Shown: positions 13,301 to 18,813 of the stretch, one piece after another
Position numbering within the stretch: position 1 is the stretch's first letter
How the letters are laid out: each line of letters starts with the position of its first letter
Source: Candidatus Rifleibacteriota bacterium
GTDB lineage: Bacteria; Muiribacteriota; Ozemobacteria; Ozemobacterales; Ozemobacteraceae
Length of the DNA: 33,641 bases
Direction: 5' to 3'
Assembly (NCBI GenBank): GCA_905236865.1
Contig: CAJOQX010000250.1
Location: 1 to 33,641 of the forward strand
The notes under the pieces: model-generated
What the model was told of the DNA's origin: nothing
Seen by the model: the letters and a program-made list of their open reading frames with translations, nothing else
Databases searched by the model: none
Program-made: the position numbers and the translations under genes

Positions 13301-13314
13301 GAAAGAAAATACAT
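1351..13314 (-). CDS. Giant secreted Ig-like repeat protein with FlgD-like C-terminal domain
   Basis: About 3987 residues from the ATG at 13314, chosen because AGGAG lies just upstream and a signal peptide follows at once (MYFLSVFFRKTRLLLLSIFF, ending near SGAVFG); the frame stays open 16 codons further up but without those signs. The body is a chain of beta-sandwich Ig-like domains joined by 'DNxPPxI' linkers and carrying 'AxDxxGN' turns. Residues about 1-1850 hold many such units. Residues about 1845-3225 form four long super-repeats of roughly 330-360 residues (starts near 1845, 2176, 2508 and 2868), each opening with a 'P-x-V...F-x-V-x-F-x-E-x-M' SbsA/Big_5-like domain. A FlgD-type Ig domain follows near 3230. 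The extreme C-terminus (from about 3889) is a YPNPARNNVTIRI...YDVAGHKV...GTYIAKLEA domain, resembling FlgD_ig and type IX secretion C-terminal domains. It is probably a surface or extracellular adhesin or fibre. No enzyme motif was seen. The frame is intact through all 12 kb. Confidence 0.85.
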   Translation of the reverse strand: MYFLSVFFRKTRLLLLSIFFVLLMSGAVFGTISGINNCGFITPVTVPTVGTQVTISVQFNSNTTANNNQVAVTAFIPGAMNGPANLVANKTGSLVTANGNIQIQQGTLAYSTATCWFTVTDGDNNTSSLSRATSFYIDNVNPTRNGMMTATVAGSTYGGQQIKSGQKIVLTQQTNGANVETITLNIPNLNINNVAMTKSGTTFTYTIDSVPINLEGAFPCNITMVSIAGLRTNYQGADNTLVLNVDSRSPTIQNATVTNTSGNPVARPNNILSFSCTITNYDNDTVTVNCTELKNKGLSFPLTLDYQGGNNFSKTFVLPKNNSVYYNNMSFTFTAKDDVGNTASTDVIYADIIDLSEFEHKNAKIEIYSEHLKKASVATSTSLLYFETEVITGKTDLTTVSVDLAEIGGPVDFPLIYSGSGNKYIGTYTAGITTQIDGRYVNFKITAKDQYETVIDRYTTPAILIDNVPPVIQSFTVTGNTGMAGTIIHKDRISIDAVISGANATSNAVSVDLSRMDNTGVHYLTRTSENNWTYKHTVQKYHYDDFFDFVLVAKDINGNKAESTANMLVDNEPPEYISKSNTIPVQQNPPYIIIGDSITTKVKVNNLEDEVYARIDLSALGNYGVMEMSNDGIDEFNYSFEIATGSINNGANFYVTIMDNAGNKAVNSGTDTISNIYFSFPNLDQNPPDPDMPEITLQNHTDTDDKYPEYANIKKTITFTLPYTRETNNEDSATATLDVTYLPKLKDGSMQYLDSNLNKLSLPTISNLINLTKSATNYTTTIVATSSPGLAEKSLYQFIFTMYDKSGNRTRIESYSVPQVDFNPPVLSSLVVGTSGRDPLIIGDTVSFKAYVSQNDDVAPTIDLTTLNPELGLVTLEKESTGVYSYNATIGTGTFNNINASWAVTIYDGKDNSITSYTRQIKIDNKPPEPQSFLATADNITLNQRLNYTENYTEPVTIELTSAEQLTVTFDLSAIGGDKKQVPTETDLGGSWKYSYTAYTAQTSEEFEDYKFPATIRDSNGNIATVYTQAVRTVDCEVPIINETLCGIEIKERNPDLSSPKNENIVRIGDTITVYASMSAALDATATIELGIDPDVATLTYEMTYNRTTKRLEKDIVIKSSNVVENGAKWGRINKENLAYIISASDDAGNIATPTAGVTSFAVKNIYPTIASYSLTILPDIEAVGIFNVASGTNRATWDVLVASATLADGAIIATASLDFSNIGWDSKYYLASITNSIANNTGTGIDIASFTKVDYLNVPIPITIYDEAGYPCGESASLEIDTKIPEITNVTYNGEKLVVVFSETVKDIAKYQWTLLGSASVPIGANAKLNLSETSELVESWTEYFEEVEIELSTKGKKEVANWASAPIYLEVKRDSDIAAAKDLYENWIASYAAYPITITDYSSRETPTILNFAMTRDWPNKIYFDIKFSAEMDPDTLVASDAVIFIDIPAGRTEFNDVTYDSWYVIQKEDTCQWIDGKDLRITLGDNGRDWIATKLTNNLRRTLKFAQKSSANRMIKNIYDKELELYTISSPIIISDNREVNPLPALNIYSDPQPIINLSASTLTLYFTDRVLLFSDEFETVNETDPLMKMPTPTNKNGASYHLNNITLFNLENNQTISLECASITAELNDYASSTVRIVLTESDIEKILDYYNTASTINWALKVNAGSFFDLWGNTNTQYKPNNPGTVEIVESVPTENATLIAVSVSDMPPTKDSVGNFTFDFELNKEKADEITVPFSTISSPTAGIFEISTGDRIASATVYSWSTRLVRNVERTIVTFKTSEEFTKDVDGVPAELRIYGLKDIFEYENPVLIASYVYDRNMRSSTNETGFATASAAFIIDNVAPLATVTPILLGNTPVGKDKFEVEYSEEMDTNFVPSLTLATGSTVISLTLNRWENNNTKAVFTNNQAITTETMNGTWTYILSGGQDLAGNPYVTSNTEVLLLSKAPKIVSGSMHLNTIRKNIDNNTVVVDKPLNFEASPDYTKITFKYLNTNIENLPHTLCFYNSADEQIGSAPIVHNGVNATATFNVGDFSYVPTTNTYIKVKIIDNAENLTGEIGRINYFATAPEVNDMTLYGVATLSQGIYYYTTVYSDMVFVGNLNGTINNPLNLLIASSTDVATMTVNNDYVYDNVYRCIFGTSLKENTYKIYVADDAGNLHILAEPLTLVVDNTQPTVESIIPGPDDLTGNTKIGMATFSVKFNELMDTTRDAMLILATSTRNVTIDMKFMGWNEDRMTASFTNSVNIVSTFPVGIYRYYVSYARDLAGNEIWETPATCTTYIHPEGPGVIDFTILTLQPDISGVDVLENRDFNPTKYNTGDAASVTIKLDYVSGPFNTPHQLLVYDSNDENIATFAVTVGNPGYVTWNAGDIPAGNNTYHFNIIDTLGNYGSEDGYLSWTFSTDTTVPEITSIDFDDGEIGQIYDGIKYYSPSIPATFSITTDETTDLVLIASSTATSTYLIPATSSFIISFGNDLNNGTNTINISDLAGNINTAASITLMVDNVEPLVSSAQAVDEIDNVLTTIGKDARILVEFNEIMNINTATPIVLLATDTGEVATLTFDTWDGYQKCYFITNGVFDTTDFPVGTASIIVSGARDLAGNFIATATYGNVEVISKSPEFEVKLTSQQSLINDNSLENIPLSLRVIPNVATMTIQYNKGPYALNHILKLFDGTETQIATQTITTVIDGISELTVDSDFFGDISAAIAAPNEYSGTFTVKITDAVNNTATDTNNFVLIYDSVSPKVSSFTLTDISSASTELIYYYNPDLTGSLTANVNLTASDSIRLIAFGIASSTGDVIATRTYDMDKSSDYKYSYNGVLINDLNEDLPEGTYCIEAVDLAGNLSVLSSDNAIEASATLIIDKTIPNILVATLSDEIYLSSGEAGMATFTIQFDETLFDKGYQYLELATDSYKIVCRLVDITTTTIASDTAIFETAVAVENLIPQGPYVYHIIGTDLTGNRNETDFGEILVKSGGPQISSINTFSYQQTTASATLESGEEYHYNEVFSFNVEPNAATMSIILAEEPDGATTTIYLNFLKKITVDQLPQEVFVASYPLTIDENLMATFTWDALTEPTVATSANYLIRLSDINGDYSYKSYEWLVDCEIPTYTSMLINGGVNFTASEVVYLNPYRHTNFEVTFKNLIDMNPRLRVRSEVSTDTYPLTSISGNSWKTSFRGKYSRDTGNPDDLMPDGVYYLGLVDQAGNTAASDTEDLYKLIIDTLSPEITSYTLKINGINVTTYCAPSEAHPLTIALDTTEPLTATGAYYLDIYNIGGTRINRLGLNDNGGTLEAYWNGQNANNETAADGVYTFRVADICGNASENIASTTAVTSPFRVMPPAVQTASTTVKIWLNHSIEPSSLGLTPIVCEPAIELSDIHIEDDRALAFIAKNMDDGASYTFTITSSLSNIYGSTITSNTAILYADVRGPAITGTSFENVNSQNEVLVLFDQQLEQTSAQTPSSYIVQDASGNIIPIVSAILQSDNSSVMLCASYTFIENAYYTIKAPGVTDELGNIGCGTSVAGISFQGRDVTPPSFTISAFSNAGNENDIIVVVISNEELIEVPTLTILHGYASPITMTMQKSTASNLAYMAAASLKASNGQSGTLKVEGEDLNRNKGSNTASFAIATAKPNTNLKLSSKDDNFTLIVDEKSLKSEATIKILQRPIVKDETATGTIQTQLQKEYASIRGVTAVTTEEEEANNSELTPLTDAYEASINSSKVNKGIIASMKVPETASQTSGIGLFYQKNGSWNFISANITTDKKIKARITSNKVFAIMRDNVAPSIKLDDSMDLSKKFETARPEFLGNIKDYGSGLDTNAIEAKIDNFNQKISLDTDGSFKFKPLSELINGNHELTITAKDRTGNIASTGNMRFVLVLPFEFKQIIQYPNPARNNVTIRIRTNSTGINCNIRIKIYDVAGHKVADFDESDVLDKNDGNYEVRWDLRNKKGKKVANGTYIAKLEAINPETGKKVKSTLKIAVLK

Positions 13315-13498
13315 CTTTTCTCCTATTATTAGAGTTTTGCAACTCTTGTGGCATAGATCCAACTATAATAAGGTGTAGAAACTTTTAAGGTAATAGTTGT
13401 TATCTACTACCATGCAAAGCTTCACTTTGCTTACCAAGACTGATAAGCTTTTGCCACACAAAACTTAGTTTGGTGTTACCACTTTAATATTGTTCTTG
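13315..13498 (-). ncRNA. Structured 5' leader of the giant gene (possible cis-regulatory RNA)
   Basis: From the predicted transcription start (~13498) to the ATG there are about 185 untranslated bases that fold convincingly on the minus strand. A 7-bp closing stem P1 (13452-13458 with 13347-13353, TGTGGCA/TGCCACA) encloses three hairpins. P2 is 13442-13448 with 13429-13435. P3 is 13425-13430 with 13414-13419 and competes with P2 for two bases. P4 is 13404-13411 with 13389-13396 (8 bp, one G-U). Directly after P1 comes P5 (13346-13331), a 6-bp stem with a GCAA tetraloop, six bases before the AGGAG ribosome site. I could not match it to a known riboswitch class. The stems are seen; regulation is inference. 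Confidence 0.45.
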
Positions 13499-13504
13499 AA
13501 TAAC

Positions 13505-13533
13505 ATATTAAATGATTATTGTCTAAAGTACAA
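13505..13533 (-). promoter_or_regulatory. Sigma70-type promoter of the giant gene
   Basis: On the minus strand TTGTAC (13533-13528) and TAATAT (13510-13505) are spaced by 17 bases. It is the best promoter in the 13315-13648 divergent gap and defines a long leader. The other half of the gap (13534-13648) holds a CGACATA/TATGTCG inverted repeat (near 13572-13578 and 13606-13612) and no clear promoter for the plus-strand gene. Confidence 0.55.
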
Positions 13534-13648
13534 TACCCTTTTATGAAAAAAATTTTTTCTGCCATAATAAACGACATAATGCAAAGAATTTAAAATTATG
13601 ATAAAGTATGTCGATAACTAAAAATAAACATAAATAGAGGCAAACAAA

Positions 13649-15322
13649 ATAAAAAGATTTTTTAAAATCTTAATCTTATTTCTTGTAGTCGGTCAACTCT
13701 TTCTAGTTGGTGCTTATATGCAGAGCAACGGCTACAAATTTGATAATCTTCCTGACTACGAAAGTTCGGAAGAAGCTTTTGATGATTTAAGAAGCACTGA
13801 AACTTACGAGTTTAGCGAGTTAGATTTATTGTCAGAAGACGAAATGCCTATTCCAGAAAATTGCGAAGATGAAGACAACTCTGATTTATCTGACCACTCA
13901 AATTTGCAAAAGCCTCAAAATGCTCCGCAATATAAACCTAACGCAAAAGAAATAGTTAAAAAAAATAAAGAAGAAGAAAAGAAAAAAGATGTAAACGTTA
14001 TTGATATCAAAATTAGACGTGAAGCCAGTTATGATATTGCAGAACTAACTATTTCAGAACCAGTTAAGATTCTTCGTAAAAATCAAGGCAATCAACTGTT
14101 GATGGTAAGAATTACTACACCTGTTAAATTGTCTGACTCAAAACTCAAGAAAAAACTAGAAGATAATTTTGAAAAAGCTTCAATCTATGAAACAGAAAAA
14201 TACACAGAAATGCTTTTCAGTTCAAATGGGAAAATTGGCAATCCTTATACTGCTTCTGATACCACTGGCATTTTCAAACTATGTATACCTTACCAAAGTA
14301 AAAAGAGCCGATTCTCTTTAAGAAAAGGTGAAGAAATTGCTGAAGGTCTAACTTACTACCATGACAGAGGAAAATCAGGAACAGGATGGTCAGATGTTCA
14401 TATTTTAAGAATCGAAGCTCTTTCAAACAATCTTCAGGTTATTCCTGCCCTTGCTAACGAAGGTTTTGCTCAAAGAGAAAGCCTATCTGCAATGGCAAGA
14501 AAAAATAAAGCTATTGCTGGAATCAACGGCAGTTATTTCACTTGGAGCGGTGATCCAATAGGAACTTTAATAATCAATAGAAAATTAATAAGTTCCCCTT
14601 TGTACAAAAGGTCAGTTTTTGGTATAACAGAAAATAATAAATTAATTTTTGGTAATCCAGACTTTTCAGGAACTCTAAGGTTTGGTAAAATATCACTAAA
14701 AATTGATGCTGTTAATCAACCAAGACGTGGAAGTTCATTGGTAGTATTTACACCAGAATATGCTGCAAGCACTCTTACTGATGAAAACGGCAAAGAGTTT
14801 GTTGTTGTAAAGGGTAAAGTGATAGGCATTTATTCTAGAAATGCTTCTATACCGCCAGATGGAGTTGTAGTTTCAGCTGGTGGACTAAAATCTTCTATGT
14901 TAAGTTCTTTGAAACTTGGTCAGACTGTCGAACTAGACTATTCTATAGACAAACCTTGGAATCGCATAAAGCATGCACTTTGTGGCGGTCCGAGACTCTT
15001 ATCTAATGGAAAAGTCAGTATAAATGGAAAAGAAGAAAAGTTTGACAACTCTATTATAAACGGAAGGCATCCTAGAACTGCTGTTGCAATGACTTTTGAC
15101 GGTGATTTATTATTAGTCGCTGTCGATGGTCGTAAAAAAGACAGTGTTGGAATGAAGCTTTCCGAACTTGCCGAATACTTACAAAGACTTGGTTGTATGC
15201 ACGCAATCAATCTTGACGGTGGTGGTTCGACAGCGATGTTTTTAAATGGTAAAATAATTAACAAACCTTCAGATGGAACGGAGCGTAGAATTTCTAATGG
15301 GATTCTCGTCACAAAAAAATAA
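13649..15322 (+). CDS. Membrane-anchored phosphodiester glycosidase-like (NAGPA/DUF2233) protein
   Basis: About 557 residues. The first in-frame ATG (13718) would cut off an obvious signal/anchor sequence (KRFFKILILFLVVGQLFLVG). The only start that keeps it is ATA at 13649, eight bases after AGAGG and shortly after an in-frame stop at 13631. Residues about 30-110 are acidic and low-complexity. A beta-rich segment follows, reminiscent of AMIN domains (IDIKIRREASYDIAELTISE). The C-terminal half is the phosphodiester glycosidase domain: GINGSYFTWSGDPIGTL, ALCGGPRLL, HPRTAVAM, LLLVAVDGR and INLDGGGSTAMFLNG. The family includes the lysosomal uncovering enzyme and bacterial exopolysaccharide/cell-wall glycosidases such as YngK/NagPA-like proteins. 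It likely acts outside the inner membrane on a sugar phosphodiester, but the substrate is unknown. It heads the plus-strand run. Confidence 0.8.
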   Translation: MKRFFKILILFLVVGQLFLVGAYMQSNGYKFDNLPDYESSEEAFDDLRSTETYEFSELDLLSEDEMPIPENCEDEDNSDLSDHSNLQKPQNAPQYKPNAKEIVKKNKEEEKKKDVNVIDIKIRREASYDIAELTISEPVKILRKNQGNQLLMVRITTPVKLSDSKLKKKLEDNFEKASIYETEKYTEMLFSSNGKIGNPYTASDTTGIFKLCIPYQSKKSRFSLRKGEEIAEGLTYYHDRGKSGTGWSDVHILRIEALSNNLQVIPALANEGFAQRESLSAMARKNKAIAGINGSYFTWSGDPIGTLIINRKLISSPLYKRSVFGITENNKLIFGNPDFSGTLRFGKISLKIDAVNQPRRGSSLVVFTPEYAASTLTDENGKEFVVVKGKVIGIYSRNASIPPDGVVVSAGGLKSSMLSSLKLGQTVELDYSIDKPWNRIKHALCGGPRLLSNGKVSINGKEEKFDNSIINGRHPRTAVAMTFDGDLLLVAVDGRKKDSVGMKLSELAEYLQRLGCMHAINLDGGGSTAMFLNGKIINKPSDGTERRISNGILVTKK

Positions 15323-15359
15323 AATAGCCACTAGGCTCATCTCTTTTATATATACAATT

Positions 15360-17264
15360 ATGGGTATATTTAAACGTCATTGCGAAACCGCAAGTTATAC
15401 GTCATTGCAAGAATATGTGGTAACGTGGCAATCCATAAAAGTTACCAATATTAAGGCAATACTCTTTGTTTTATCTTTGAGTATATCTCCTGCTTTTGCT
15501 GCCGAAGTAGAACTTTTTTCTTTAAAAGATTTGCAAATTGGTATGAAAGGCTATGGCAAAACCGTCATTTCTGGTAGAAAAATAGAAAAATTTGATGTTG
15601 AAGTTCTAGGCATTTGTGCAAATAACAAAATAAACGAAAGTAACCTTACTAATGGTAAATCAGTATTAGTAAGAGTCAGTGGTGATGTTATAAAAAGAGC
15701 TGGCGGAATTGCTGCTGGAATGAGCGGAAGCCCTGTATATATAGACAATAAACTTGTTGGTGGTATTAGTTCTGGATGGCTTATGACAGATCACACTGTC
15801 GGTTTGGTAACACCAATTGAAGAAATGCTTGAAATTTGGAATTACCCCAATCAAAATAAAAATGACAAACCCAAAAACGGTGTAAAAACGGGCAGTCTTC
15901 AAAAACATCGTTTGAAAGAACCTGTTAGAATGGGTTGCAACAAAATTGACACAATAATTGAAGCTCCTTTCGAGTTAGCAAAATCTATTATTCCCCAAAA
16001 AAATGAAGCTGTTTTCACACAAGCAGCAACTGAATTAAGAATAGATGACGTAAAAAATAGAGTTTCAGAAAGCTTAAAAGCTAGATTAAATCGTAAAAAT
16101 GTTGTTGTTTCAGATTCTAATAAAGATGAAGCTTCTGGATATTATGCCATTATTTCACCAGACTATTATGAACCTGGTTCGTCAATAGGCATACAATTAG
16201 CTAGAGGTGATATAAATGTTACCACAATAGGTACTCTTACTCATAGAGATGGAAACCGAATTTTAGGTTTAGCACATTCATTCTTAAAAAAAGGCAATGT
16301 TTCGTTTCTCTTGTCTGGTGCTTTCATTCATCATTCTTTTGGTAGCGTTCAAATGCCATTTAAAATTGGTGCTCCTACAGAAATGCTTGGAACTGTAGAA
16401 CAAGACAGAGAAAAAGGGATAAGTGCTGTAATAGGCAAATTACCAGCAATGATTCCTATCAAAATTGATATTAACGATAAAAATATTGGACAAGAAAGAA
16501 GTATCAATTATCAAGTTGTAAGAGATATTTCTGTTTTGAATACAGTTTTAGACACAACAATAATGCAAGCTTTAGAAGGTGGAATAGACAGAGAAGGACC
16601 TGGAACAGCTCTAATGAGTATATCAATGGATTGTGCAAGTAAGAGCGGTGAAAACTACAGCTTTAGACGAGAAAACCTTTTCTATTCTAAATCGGATATT
16701 TGCCAAGTAATTACAAACGAAGTTACAAGTCTTGTAGATATGATTTGCGAAAGCGAATATGATGAAGTTATGCCTACAAGAATCCTTCTAAAGATAGAAA
16801 TAGAAAAGAAACGCAGAACTTTATCTATAGAAAAAGTCGAAGTTAAAAATTCTTCTATTTCTAGTGGAGGAGTTTTAGACGTAGAAGTGACTTTAAAACC
16901 TTTTAGAGAACCAAAATTTATTAGAAAAGTCAAACTGCCTATTCCTCAAGATATAGGAAAAGAAACTTTGACTCTTTCAGTATTTGGCTTGAATAGCAAG
17001 ATTGAAGACCTAGATGCGACAGCAGAATCCAAAGATTCTAAAACTAGCTCCTTCAAATCTGAAGAAAACGTTGCTCTTGATTTTTCATCAGTTATAAGAA
17101 ATTGGGCTAGCTCACCGAAAAATTCTGATATACTATTTCAGATAACAATTGATGGTGATGAAAATAAAAAGCTTAAAATGAACAATAAAGATTATGAAAT
17201 TCAACCAACAAATCAAGTTGTTACAGGCAGAGTCGATACGACACTGACTTTAAGCGAGGAGTAA
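15360..17264 (+). CDS. SpoIVB-like peptidase S55 domain protein
   Basis: About 634 residues from the ATG at 15360; the frame stays open back to 15273, overlapping the preceding gene. The S55 signature is visible: GIAAGMSGSPVYIDNKLVGG (serine motif near residue 122) and RILGLAHSFL (histidine near residue 306). SpoIVB-type peptidases use such a Ser/His pair to cut secreted or membrane substrates. In this non-sporulating-looking context it is probably a periplasmic protease or a structural relative. A hydrophobic segment (ILFVLSLSISPAFA) forms the signal peptide. Codons 6-25 are foreign-looking: a 60-bp palindromic repeat inserted exactly in frame (see its entry). The stop is one base before the mlaE-like ATG, so the two are translationally linked. 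Confidence 0.8.
   Translation: MGIFKRHCETASYTSLQEYVVTWQSIKVTNIKAILFVLSLSISPAFAAEVELFSLKDLQIGMKGYGKTVISGRKIEKFDVEVLGICANNKINESNLTNGKSVLVRVSGDVIKRAGGIAAGMSGSPVYIDNKLVGGISSGWLMTDHTVGLVTPIEEMLEIWNYPNQNKNDKPKNGVKTGSLQKHRLKEPVRMGCNKIDTIIEAPFELAKSIIPQKNEAVFTQAATELRIDDVKNRVSESLKARLNRKNVVVSDSNKDEASGYYAIISPDYYEPGSSIGIQLARGDINVTTIGTLTHRDGNRILGLAHSFLKKGNVSFLLSGAFIHHSFGSVQMPFKIGAPTEMLGTVEQDREKGISAVIGKLPAMIPIKIDINDKNIGQERSINYQVVRDISVLNTVLDTTIMQALEGGIDREGPGTALMSISMDCASKSGENYSFRRENLFYSKSDICQVITNEVTSLVDMICESEYDEVMPTRILLKIEIEKKRRTLSIEKVEVKNSSISSGGVLDVEVTLKPFREPKFIRKVKLPIPQDIGKETLTLSVFGLNSKIEDLDATAESKDSKTSSFKSEENVALDFSSVIRNWASSPKNSDILFQITIDGDENKKLKMNNKDYEIQPTNQVVTGRVDTTLTLSEE
15375..15434 (+). repeat. In-frame palindromic repeat element inside the S55 gene
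   Basis: Sixty bases beginning CGTCATTGCG and ending GTGGCAATCC, the ends typical of dispersed palindromic repeats seen in many bacterial genomes. Inside, ACGTCATTGC occurs twice (15374-15383 and 15399-15408). TTGCG-AAAC-CGCAA forms one hairpin, and ATTGC pairs with the terminal GCAAT. The length is exactly 20 codons and it begins on a codon boundary. Removing it joins MGIFK directly to IKVTNIKAILF and restores an ordinary signal peptide. No second copy was found in the window. Confidence 0.7.
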
Positions 17265-17265
17265 G

Positions 17266-18042
17266 ATGATAAAATCCTTTATTGAGGCAGCAGGAGAACA
17301 GACGATTCTGCTAATGCAAACATTTTACTGGACTATTCAAAGCTTAAGAAATGGCAAATTCAGCTTTAAAAACCTGATTAACCAAATGTCTATAATTGGT
17401 GTAGATTCTTTTATGATGGTTGCTATAAGTGGTTTTGCACTAGGAGCTGTTTTAGTTGTTCAAATTGGTTTTCAGTTCGCAAATATGGGTGCTCAAAGCT
17501 ATGTTGGTGGTGTTGTTGCTCTCTCTATGACAAGAGAAATAGCTCCTTTGATGACTGCAATAGTAGTTGCAGGTCGTATAGGTAGCTCTATGGCGGCAGA
17601 AATAGGAACAATGAAAATTACAGAACAGATAGATGCTTTAGAAACAATGGCTACGAATCCTGTAGATTATTTAGTTGTTCCTCGCTTCTGGGCTTGCACA
17701 TTTATGCTTTTTTTGCTAACAGTTGTATCTAACGCTTTTGGAATGGTTGGTGGTTCAATTACTGCAGTTTATCAAGTTGGTCTAACATTTGAATCTTTTA
17801 AAGATTCTATTTTATATTTATTAAAAATTCAGGATTTGTTGGGAGGTCTTTTAAAAGCTGTAATATTCGGTGGAATAATATCGATTATTGGTTGTTATAA
17901 AGGCTTCACAACAGAAGGCGGTGCCGAAGGTGTTGGGAAAAGCACTACAAGTGCAGTTGTTATCGCTATTATGCTTATAATTGCTGTTAACTTCTTCTTA
18001 ACTGTTGGTATTACTAATTTTACATCAGCATATTTACAATAA
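17266..18042 (+). CDS. mlaE: MlaE-family lipid ABC transporter permease
   Basis: 258 residues, multi-pass membrane protein of the MlaE/YrbE family. Family landmarks: GFALGAVLVVQIGFQF, YVGGVVALSMTREIAPLMTAIVVAGRIGSSMAAEIGTMKI, the EQIDALETMATNPVDYLVVPRFWA coupling region, and a C-terminal GCYKGFTTEGGAEGVGKSTTSAVV. With MlaF it forms the inner-membrane engine that moves phospholipids between inner and outer membranes. The ribosome site GAGGAG lies just before the ATG and overlaps the end of the upstream gene. The stop and the next start overlap (TAATG). Confidence 0.93.
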   Translation: MIKSFIEAAGEQTILLMQTFYWTIQSLRNGKFSFKNLINQMSIIGVDSFMMVAISGFALGAVLVVQIGFQFANMGAQSYVGGVVALSMTREIAPLMTAIVVAGRIGSSMAAEIGTMKITEQIDALETMATNPVDYLVVPRFWACTFMLFLLTVVSNAFGMVGGSITAVYQVGLTFESFKDSILYLLKIQDLLGGLLKAVIFGGIISIIGCYKGFTTEGGAEGVGKSTTSAVVIAIMLIIAVNFFLTVGITNFTSAYLQ

Positions 18043-18788
18043 TGATTATAGTTTCTAACGTTCACAAAAGATTTGGTCCGAAACAGGTATTAAAAGGGGT
18101 TAACCTCAAAATATACGATGGCGAATCACTTGTAATACTTGGTCCTTCTGGCTGTGGAAAAAGTGTTTTGCTCAAACATATAATTGGACTTTTGAAACCA
18201 GATAGTGGTCAAGTCTTTATTGACGGAGAAGATATTACAACTTATAATGCTAATCAATTAGATTTGTTGAGAATGAGAATGGGTATGCTTTTCCAATCAG
18301 CAGCTTTATTTGACTCTTTAAATGTTGAGGATAATATTGCTTTTGCATTGAAACGTCATACTAAGCTTTCTAAGCTAGCTTTGCATCATCTAGTTTCAGA
18401 AAAACTTGAAATGGTCGGTTTGCCAGGCACAAACTATCTTATGCCCTCAGAGCTTTCTGGAGGTATGCGAAAAAGAGTCGGGCTTGCCAGAGCTATTGCC
18501 ATGGAACCTGAAATAATACTTTATGATGAACCAACAACAGGGCTAGACCCAATCATGACTTCAGCAATTGACGAACTTCATCTTAGTTTAAAAGAAAAAC
18601 TAGGTGTAACATCTATAGTAGTTACTCACGATATGAAATCCGCTTTCCGTATATGCGACAGAGTTGCATTGCATTATGGTGGGCAGATTGTAGAAATAGG
18701 AACAAAAGAAGAAATACTAAACTCACCGAATCCAATGGTTCAACAATTTATAAAAGGCGAATCACAAGGACCGATGACTTTGCTTTAA
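18042..18788 (+). CDS. mlaF: MlaF-family ABC transporter ATPase
   Basis: 248 residues, the usual length. Walker A is GPSGCGKS at residues 34-41; the Q-loop region is GMLFQSAALFDSL; the ABC signature LSGGMRKRVGLARA precedes Walker B (IILYDEPTTGLDP); and the switch histidine is in VVTHD. The 'GGMRKRVGLARA' and 'TTGLDPIMTSAID' wording is characteristic of MlaF rather than generic importers. It powers the MlaE permease on the cytoplasmic face. The start overlaps the mlaE stop, which implies fixed stoichiometry by translational coupling. Confidence 0.93.
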   Translation: MIIVSNVHKRFGPKQVLKGVNLKIYDGESLVILGPSGCGKSVLLKHIIGLLKPDSGQVFIDGEDITTYNANQLDLLRMRMGMLFQSAALFDSLNVEDNIAFALKRHTKLSKLALHHLVSEKLEMVGLPGTNYLMPSELSGGMRKRVGLARAIAMEPEIILYDEPTTGLDPIMTSAIDELHLSLKEKLGVTSIVVTHDMKSAFRICDRVALHYGGQIVEIGTKEEILNSPNPMVQQFIKGESQGPMTLL

Positions 18789-18813
18789 TAGACGTTAATA
18801 GGAGACAAAACAA

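Noticed and set aside
13347-13458. c-di-GMP (GEMM-I) riboswitch in the giant gene leader
   Set aside because: GGCAAA and GCAAAG segments suggested it, but the conserved ACGCAAAGC core, tetraloop and receptor layout are absent. Purine, TPP, cobalamin, ZTP and fluoride classes were also considered and do not match.
14938-15312. 124-codon minus-strand ORF opposite the glycosidase gene
   Set aside because: It is antisense to the strongly conserved INLDGGGSTAMF region and has no ribosome site or domain.
15273-15359. Longest-frame start of the S55 gene, overlapping the glycosidase gene by 50 bases
   Set aside because: The extra N-terminus would put 29 residues ahead of an already lengthened signal peptide, and its ATGs have no well-placed ribosome site. 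Start 15360 is preferred but not certain.
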